Assembly: GCA_023264765.1 (NCBI GenBank)
Contig: JAHFVC010000013.1
Span: forward strand, 1 to 40,864
Direction of reading: 5' to 3'
Source: Mycobacterium sp.
Lineage (GTDB): Bacteria; Actinomycetota; Actinomycetes; Mycobacteriales; Mycobacteriaceae
DNA: 40,864 bases
Part shown: piece by piece, positions 36,053-40,864 of the stretch
Layout of the letters: the number at the start of each line of letters is the position of its first letter
Position numbering within the stretch: the first letter of the stretch is position 1
Made by a program: the position numbers and the translations under genes
Notes under the pieces: generated by a model
Told to the model about the DNA's origin: nothing
What the model saw: the letters and a program-made list of their open reading frames with translations, nothing else
Database searches by the model: none

Positions 36053-36889
36053 CTAACGCTTTCGGCGCGCCTCGCCCACTCGGGACGCCCGCGCCAGCAA
36101 CCCGACGTAACCCGCCCCGAGTATCCGGGGCAGCGCCGCGGCCACCCGACCGTCGGGCCCGACCAGGATTCTGGCGCGGTTCCGTTCAACTCCCCGCAGA
36201 ATGACCTCGGCCGCCTTCTGTGGCGACGTCAGCGCCGCGCGCTCGAACATCTTCCTCGTCTGCTCAGCGGTGGTGTCGGCCTCTGCCACACGCATGTTCG
36301 CCCCGAAGTTCGTCCGGATGACACCGGGATGCACGCTGTGCACGGTGACCGGATGCCGCTCGATGATCATCTCCTGCCGCAGCGCCTCGGTGAACCCGCG
36401 AACAGCGAATTTCGATGTGCTGTAGGCACTTTGATGCGGCACGGCGATCAGCCCGAAGGCGCTGGAGAGATTCACCAGCCGCGACGGTCGCACCGTCCTG
36501 CCCGATTCGATGAGTTGCGGCAGGAAGGCCTTCGTTCCGTTGACCACACCCCCCACGTTGATTCCCATCAACCAGTCGAAGTCCTTCCAGGACATGTCCA
36601 GTACCTGGGCCACCAGGTCGACCCCGGCGTTGTTGAACAGCATCGAGGCAGGCCCCGGACCACGGCGCACCTCGTCGGCGAAGTCACCGACCGCATCCCG
36701 GTCCGCAACATCGACGACGAAGGGCGTGACACTGCCTGCGGGACAGGCACCTTCGGTCTCCGCCAGGCTCTCCTTGTTGATATCCGCCGCGGCGACATGT
36801 GCGCCGTTGCGGGCGAGCTCGAGGGTCAGTGCCCGCCCGATCCCGGAACCGGCGCCGGTCACGACGGCGATGTGCTGCTGATAGCTCAT
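36053..36889 (-). CDS. SDR family oxidoreductase
   Basis: The 278-residue SDR has cofactor motif TGAGSGIG (11-18), an Asp after the second strand (AAADINKE) pointing to NAD(H), NNAG (86-89), and the catalytic set Ser143, Tyr156 and Lys160 (YSTSKFAV). The C-terminal 60 residues carry a helix-rich extension (AAEVILRGVERNRARILVGPDGR) common in mycobacterial SDRs acting on lipids. Its ATG overlaps the stop of the SRPBCC gene by four bases, so the two are co-translated and perhaps act in one pathway. Confidence 0.84.
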   Translation of the reverse strand: MSYQQHIAVVTGAGSGIGRALTLELARNGAHVAAADINKESLAETEGACPAGSVTPFVVDVADRDAVGDFADEVRRGPGPASMLFNNAGVDLVAQVLDMSWKDFDWLMGINVGGVVNGTKAFLPQLIESGRTVRPSRLVNLSSAFGLIAVPHQSAYSTSKFAVRGFTEALRQEMIIERHPVTVHSVHPGVIRTNFGANMRVAEADTTAEQTRKMFERAALTSPQKAAEVILRGVERNRARILVGPDGRVAAALPRILGAGYVGLLARASRVGEARRKR

Positions 36890-37374
36890 TGAACTCCCTC
36901 GCCGCCGGACTCGGATTCGGCGATCGCACGAATGCGGTCCACCGACAGTTCCAGATTGGCCTGCAGGTCGGCCCGCCGGTCGGTGACGTTCAGGAGCAGC
37001 CATTCGTAGACCAGGATGCCGACTGGCAGCCGCACGCACATCCGGAAGGTCTCCGTCAGCCGCACGTGGTCCGGCTTGGAACCCGGATCGATGCGGTAGG
37101 TCCATTGCGTCCAGTCCCCGCCCATCGCCTGCACGACGAAGGAGAACTCGCGTCCGGGTTGCGCTGTGACCACGTTCGAGACGGTTTGCCACCGTGCCAG
37201 CCGGCGCCGGTTCCAGGCCCGGAACCGCTGCGGGCCGTCCCATTGCGCGCGGACGGTTTCCGGGCTCCATTGCGGAATGCGGGTGACATCGGAGATGAGT
37301 GCAAACAGGTCATCGGCCGAACACCGGATATCGGCGTACGCGGACAGCGTCTCGTCCTTCTGCAGAACCGGCAT
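36886..37374 (-). CDS. SRPBCC (START-like) ligand-binding protein
   Basis: The 162-residue protein fits the polyketide cyclase/SRPBCC fold: an N-terminal strand DETLSAYADIRCSADDLFALISDVTRIPQWSPE-type segment, typical of these proteins, and a long C-terminal helix (residues about 130-155). The fold holds a hydrophobic pocket and commonly binds or cyclises lipids. The ATG at 37374 is used; a GTG at 37386 is possible. It overlaps the downstream SDR gene by ATGA and is divergent from a thioesterase gene with 59 bases between. No catalytic residues can be named. Confidence 0.78.
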   Translation of the reverse strand: MPVLQKDETLSAYADIRCSADDLFALISDVTRIPQWSPETVRAQWDGPQRFRAWNRRRLARWQTVSNVVTAQPGREFSFVVQAMGGDWTQWTYRIDPGSKPDHVRLTETFRMCVRLPVGILVYEWLLLNVTDRRADLQANLELSVDRIRAIAESESGGEGVQ

Positions 37375-37395
37375 GCCCGGCGACACTAGCTTACT

Positions 37396-37423
37396 GTTGT
37401 TACAACGGTATCTATTTTTGTAA
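37396..37423. promoter_or_regulatory. inverted repeats in the SRPBCC/thioesterase divergent promoter
   Basis: GTTG-TTA-CAAC (37396-37406) is a short palindrome, and overlapping it TTACA (37400-37404) pairs with TGTAA (37419-37423) over 14 bases. They lie in the 59-base AT-rich gap between the SRPBCC and thioesterase starts. The second element resembles the one at 24713-24737. A TetR-type regulator is plausible but not identified. Confidence 0.4.
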
Positions 37424-37433
37424 TATCGTCGAC

Positions 37434-38249
37434 ATGGAGCGCACCGCGACGACACCCTTCCTTGTCCAGCGCGGTGACGAGTTGGTGCCCAACCCGATCG
37501 CACATGGCGGCTGGGGTCCCACCCTGGGCGGCCAGGTGGTCGGCGGGCTGCTGGCCCGCGCCATCGAACGACAGGTCGCCGACGCCGGCCTTCGCCCCGC
37601 CCGCCTGACCGTGGAGATCCTGCGCCGGGTGGCCTCCGAACCGCTGCGGGTCAGCGCCTCGGTGGTCCGCGCCGGCAGTCGTATGCAGTCGATCGACGCC
37701 GCGATGACCCAAGGCGGCGAGGTCGTTGCCCGCGCGTCGGCGCTCTATCTTCGCTGCGGAGAGCAGCCCGGCGGCGACTTCTTCACGACGACGGTGACCC
37801 TTCCGCCGATCCCCGAGGAGCCCGAGCAGTTCGACGACACGATACCGATGTTCATCCGGGCCTACGGGCCCACCGCCGACGACGATCGGTACGAGTTCCC
37901 CTGGCAGCAAGCCGGTCCCCGGTACGCCTGGGTGCGCGAGATCCGGGACCTCGTCGCCGGCGAGGAACTCACGCCGTTCATCCGGGCCGCCCTTGCCGTT
38001 GACGTCACCAGTTCGATGACCAACTTCAGCACCGAGGGGCTGGCGTTCATCAACGCCGACTACACCCTGGCCTTGAGTCGGCTGCCCGACGGTCCGCACA
38101 TCGGGTTGGCGGCACTGACTCACAGCAGCGCCGACGGCATCGCGACCGGGTCGGCGCAGCTGTTCGATCATCGGGGGCCGTTCGGAACCGGAATGTCCTC
38201 GTCGATAGGAAATTTCAACTTCAGGCCCAACGGCAAGCACAAGCGCTGA
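37434..38249 (+). CDS. acyl-CoA thioesterase, double-hotdog type
   Basis: The 271-residue protein resembles the thioesterase at 21112-21912 in build: two hotdog repeats, with GGWGPTLGGQVVGGLLARAIERQ as the first central helix and RLTVEILRRVASEPL as following strands. The second repeat includes TEGLAFINADYTLALSRLP and HSSADGIATGSAQLFDHRG. It would release fatty acid from acyl-CoA. The ATG at 37434 is used. It is divergent from the SRPBCC-SDR pair, and the TenA pair follows 24 bases after it on the same strand, so the three plus-strand genes may form one transcript. Confidence 0.8.
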   Translation: MERTATTPFLVQRGDELVPNPIAHGGWGPTLGGQVVGGLLARAIERQVADAGLRPARLTVEILRRVASEPLRVSASVVRAGSRMQSIDAAMTQGGEVVARASALYLRCGEQPGGDFFTTTVTLPPIPEEPEQFDDTIPMFIRAYGPTADDDRYEFPWQQAGPRYAWVREIRDLVAGEELTPFIRAALAVDVTSSMTNFSTEGLAFINADYTLALSRLPDGPHIGLAALTHSSADGIATGSAQLFDHRGPFGTGMSSSIGNFNFRPNGKHKR

Positions 38250-38273
38250 GCGCCCACCGCTATTGTTCATGAC

Positions 38274-38831
38274 GTGTCAGACGAGCTCTGGGTCGCCGCT
38301 ACCCGGCATCCGTTCCTGGATGCGGTGCGCGACGCCACCATCACCGATGAGGCCTTCGATCGCTGGTTGTGCCAGGACGCCATCTTCGTCGCCGACCTGC
38401 TGACCTTCCAAGGCCGGCTGCTGGCTCGCGCACCCCGCCCGGCGCAAGCGGTGCTCGCGTCCGGCTGCGTCGCGCTGGTGGCCGAACTGGACTGGTTCGA
38501 GGAGCAGGCCCGCACCCGCGCGATCGGCCTGGCCCGGAAACCGCTGCCGGCCACCCTGGCCTACCGGGAGCTGTTGCGGGTACTCGATGCCGAACCGTTC
38601 GACGCCGCCCTGACCGCGCTGTGGGTACTGGAACGGGTGTATCTGCTTGCATGGACCTACGCCCGGTCCGACACCTCGAGGTTCCGCGACTTCGTCGACC
38701 ATTGGAGCACACCGGAATTCGCCTCCTACGTCGACGAACTCGGCGCACTCGCCCGCCCGGACGGCAAGGACGCCCTGGTGGCCGAGGTGCTCTCCCATGA
38801 GGTGGACTTCTGGGAAATGGCCGGCGCATGA
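38274..38831 (+). CDS. TenA-family protein lacking the catalytic Cys (TenA_E-like)
   Basis: The 185-residue helical protein is of the TenA/heme-oxygenase-like fold, which salvages thiamin pyrimidine breakdown products. Asp35 (WLCQDAIF) and Glu176 (LSHEVDFW) match conserved TenA active-site acids. The usual P-C-x-x-x-Y segment is replaced by VLERVYLLAW, so the nucleophilic Cys is missing and Glu120 lies in that place. This matches the Cys-less TenA_E class, known in plants to act on amidohydrolysis of pyrimidine salvage intermediates. GTG start. Its stop overlaps the next TenA gene by ATGA. Confidence 0.75.
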   Translation: MSDELWVAATRHPFLDAVRDATITDEAFDRWLCQDAIFVADLLTFQGRLLARAPRPAQAVLASGCVALVAELDWFEEQARTRAIGLARKPLPATLAYRELLRVLDAEPFDAALTALWVLERVYLLAWTYARSDTSRFRDFVDHWSTPEFASYVDELGALARPDGKDALVAEVLSHEVDFWEMAGA

Positions 38832-39442
38832 GCCTGTCCGCGCGGCTGTGGTCGGAGAGCACCGATGTGACATCCCAGGTCTTGGCCCATCCCTTCGTTC
38901 GCGGTATCGGCGATGGGTCGCTGGCGCGGGAACTGTTCGCCGGCTACGTAGCCCAGGACGCGTTCTTCATCGAATCCTTTGCGCGCGCTTACGCTTTGGC
39001 GCTCGTCCGCAGCGCGGACACCGCCACCCTGCTCACCCTCGCTGACCTACTCGCCGGGGTACGCGAGGAACTCGGTCTGCACGCGTCCTACGCGGACTCC
39101 TGGGGTATCGACATGGCGGGTGTGACACCGTGGCCGGCCACCCTGGCCTATACCGATTTCCTGCTTGCCACCGCAGCCACCCAGGATGCCGCCGCGGTGT
39201 ACGCGGCGATGACCCCGTGCATGCGCCTTTACGCATCGCTGGGACAGTCCTTGGACGCCGAAGTCGCAGGCCCTTACGCGCAGTGGGTGCAGACCTACGC
39301 CGATCCGGGATTCGAAGCGCTGGCGGCACAGCTGGAGCAGCTGCTCGACGACCAGGGCGTCGACACACCCGCCGTGCATGCCACCTACCGGCGGGCCATG
39401 CAGTTGGAACTCGGCTTCTTCGAGGCGGCCTTCACCGCTTAG
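38828..39442 (+). CDS. TenA-family aminopyrimidine aminohydrolase-like (TenA_C)
   Basis: The 204-residue TenA family protein keeps the standard active site: Asp44 (YVAQDAFFIESF), nucleophile Cys131 in MTPCMRLYASLG, and Glu194 in MQLELGFFEAAF. TenA (thiaminase II) converts aminopyrimidine breakdown products of thiamin to HMP for reuse. It is co-translated with the Cys-less TenA directly upstream. No thi genes or TPP riboswitch are visible here, so linkage to thiamin is from family only. It ends in a 4-base convergent overlap with the PPOX gene. Confidence 0.82.
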   Translation: MSLSARLWSESTDVTSQVLAHPFVRGIGDGSLARELFAGYVAQDAFFIESFARAYALALVRSADTATLLTLADLLAGVREELGLHASYADSWGIDMAGVTPWPATLAYTDFLLATAATQDAAAVYAAMTPCMRLYASLGQSLDAEVAGPYAQWVQTYADPGFEALAAQLEQLLDDQGVDTPAVHATYRRAMQLELGFFEAAFTA

Positions 39443-39900
39443 TCCCGCGGGGGCGGGAACCCACCGGTGGCCACCGGTCCCCAGCGCCGAGGGGTGATGC
39501 GCAGCAAGCACTTCCGCTGATCGACCATCGCCCGCCGGTACTCATCCCAGTCCGAGTGCTCGCCCGCGACAGCACGGAAATAGTCGACCAACGGCTCCAC
39601 CGCGTCGGGGAGGTCGATCCGTTCCGCATCCCCGTCGACCTGAACATACGGTCCGTTGAACTCGTCGGAGAGCACCGTGACGCTGGCGCGCGGCGTCCGG
39701 CCGATGTTCACCGATTTGGCGCGCTGCGGATAACTGGCGATCACGATGCGGCCCCGGTCGTCCACCCCACCGGTGACAGGCGAGGTCTGCAACGAACCGT
39801 CCGCCCGGAAGGTGGTGAGCACCATCCGGTGCCGAGGCCGGACGAACTCCAGCAGTTTGTCGATGCTGACGTCGGCTGCGGTGGCATAGGTGCGGGGCAT
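39439..39900 (-). CDS. PPOX-fold F420/FMN-dependent oxidoreductase
   Basis: The 153-residue protein has the split beta-barrel fold of pyridoxamine 5'-phosphate oxidase-like, commonly F420-binding, mycobacterial proteins (Rv1155-type). Family wording includes MVLTTFRADGSLQTSPVTGG, RAKSVNIGRTPRASVTVLSD and AGEHSDWDEYRRAMVDQRKCLLRITPRRW. It starts 9 bases after the LLM monooxygenase stop on the same strand, so it could supply or use the same flavin chemistry. Cofactor choice (F420 or FMN) and substrate are not settled by sequence. Confidence 0.84.
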   Translation of the reverse strand: MPRTYATAADVSIDKLLEFVRPRHRMVLTTFRADGSLQTSPVTGGVDDRGRIVIASYPQRAKSVNIGRTPRASVTVLSDEFNGPYVQVDGDAERIDLPDAVEPLVDYFRAVAGEHSDWDEYRRAMVDQRKCLLRITPRRWGPVATGGFPPPRD

Positions 39901-39909
39901 GACCCGAGT

Positions 39910-40864
39910 CTACGAGCCGGCCGGAACCCGGCTGCGAACCCGCGGGATGACGTGCTCGGCGAACCGCGTCATCTCGGATTCGAAGGGCTGGAACTGCAGC
40001 ATGAACACTTCGATGCCCGCGGCGTGGAACTCCTCGATGCGCCGGGCCACCGTGTCGTAGCTGCCGACCAGCCCCGCGGCAGTGCCGCCGTTGGTGCCGA
40101 TGTGCGGGAACTCCTGGAAGGTCTTGAACATCGCGACGTCCGGCGCGACCTGACCGGTGATCCACTCCTGTTCGGCTTTGTCACGCTTGTCGATCTCCCA
40201 TGCGTACGCCAGCGCGTCGGCCGCTTCGGCGTCGGTGTCCCGCGCGATGACGAACGCCGCCAACCCGAACTCGACCGGGGTTCCGGTACGGGGCCGGGAC
40301 CGCACATCGTCGACGAGTGCGGCCACCCGGTCCAAGGGCTGGCCGTTGATGAACCAGGCATCGCACGCGTCGGCGGCCAGATCCCGGGCCGCCGGAGATT
40401 CGCCGCCGGAGTAGATCCGCGGCCGGTCCCGCCAGCGCGACACCGGCCGTGGCCGGTACCCGTCGGTCCGAGACCAGCGCCCCTCGAAGCTCGACGGGCC
40501 GCCCGTCAACAGCTCCCGTACAACCGTGATCCATTCCCGCCCATACGCATAACGCTCGTCGTGAGCGCCGAAGGTGAGCCCGAGCCGACGTGCCTCGGTG
40601 GTGAACCACCCGTTCACCAGATTGATCGCGAACCGGCCGCCGCTGATCTCCTCGATCTGTAACGCCATCTTGGCCAGCACCGCCGGCGGAAAGGTGTACG
40701 GCTTGACGGCGGCGATGATCTCGATCTGCTCGGTCAGCGCAGCGAGCGCCGCCGCCAGCGTCCACGCCTCACCCTGGTCGTAGTCCTCGCCGTACGGGCT
40801 GATGAACAGTTGCGCGACGAGGGTGCTGTCGTAGCCCAACTGCTCGGCGAGAAGCACTTGATCG
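39910..40864 (-). CDS. LLM-class flavin-dependent monooxygenase, 5'-truncated by window edge
   Basis: About 318 residues of a luciferase-like (SsuD/RutA/SfnG-type) FMNH2-dependent monooxygenase are present. The frame continues past 40864, so the first part lies outside; a GTG at 40855-40857 is internal rather than the start. Visible features are LAEQLGYDSTLV, IEIIAAVKPYTFPPAVLAKMALQIEEISGGRFAINLVNGW, GGESPAARDLAA and the C-terminal helix EEFHAAGIEVFMLQF. Substrates in this class include sulfonates, sulfones, pyrimidines and aromatic amines. The PPOX protein follows 9 bases downstream. Confidence 0.87.
   Translation of the reverse strand, partial: DQVLLAEQLGYDSTLVAQLFISPYGEDYDQGEAWTLAAALAALTEQIEIIAAVKPYTFPPAVLAKMALQIEEISGGRFAINLVNGWFTTEARRLGLTFGAHDERYAYGREWITVVRELLTGGPSSFEGRWSRTDGYRPRPVSRWRDRPRIYSGGESPAARDLAADACDAWFINGQPLDRVAALVDDVRSRPRTGTPVEFGLAAFVIARDTDAEAADALAYAWEIDKRDKAEQEWITGQVAPDVAMFKTFQEFPHIGTNGGTAAGLVGSYDTVARRIEEFHAAGIEVFMLQFQPFESEMTRFAEHVIPRVRSRVPAGS

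Overview
The window is about 41 kb of high-GC, gene-dense DNA from a mycobacterium, most likely a rapidly growing environmental Mycolicibacterium-type species. The evidence is an ESX-3 type VII secretion cluster with PE and PPE genes, gene order matching the M. tuberculosis Rv0269c-Rv0282 segment, FadE/FadD lipid genes, a LysG protein and a DosR-DosS pair. No tRNA, rRNA, CRISPR array, transposase or prophage gene is visible. All family assignments come from reading translations and motifs, without database searches.

Positions 1-8.7 kb (minus strand) hold the start of the ESX-3 operon: eccA3-eccB3-eccC3-PE5-PPE4, with every junction overlapping by 1-4 nt or separated by 2 nt. PPE4 runs off the left edge. 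An IdeR-like box and an 8-bp dyad lie upstream of eccA3, which fits iron control of a secretion system needed for siderophore-mediated iron uptake. Positions 8.9-20.3 kb continue the conserved order: an MpaB/DUF2236 protein, a TetR, a VOC-fold protein, a second TetR coupled to an alpha/beta hydrolase, FadE6, FadD2 and a stand-alone LigD-type polymerase. A D-2-hydroxyacid dehydrogenase, a small secreted protein and an SDR sit inside this block.

At 20.3 kb the M. tuberculosis-like order ends in a strikingly AT-rich leader with several hairpins, two of them mutually exclusive. It precedes a STAS-domain gene, an untracked 20-codon basic micro-ORF and a strong intrinsic terminator. I consider this the best candidate for an undescribed unit in the window.

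Positions 21-28.7 kb are accessory metabolism: a thioesterase, an SDR, a coupled membrane protein/di-iron protein pair, a small secreted protein, a Rieske oxygenase with a DapB-like reductase, and TetR regulators. Positions 28.7-32.1 kb hold an Acg-type nitroreductase, DosR and DosS, all on the plus strand. A DosR box matching every defined base of the consensus precedes the nitroreductase and a weaker one precedes dosR, so this looks like a self-contained hypoxia/NO-responsive cassette.

Positions 32.1-40.9 kb contain a TetR, a LysG-type regulator without its usual lysE partner, a secreted alpha/beta hydrolase, another TetR, an SRPBCC-SDR pair, a second thioesterase and two translationally coupled TenA proteins. 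One TenA keeps the catalytic Cys and one lacks it. A PPOX-fold protein and a truncated LLM flavin monooxygenase end the window. Gaps between genes are all below 300 bases.
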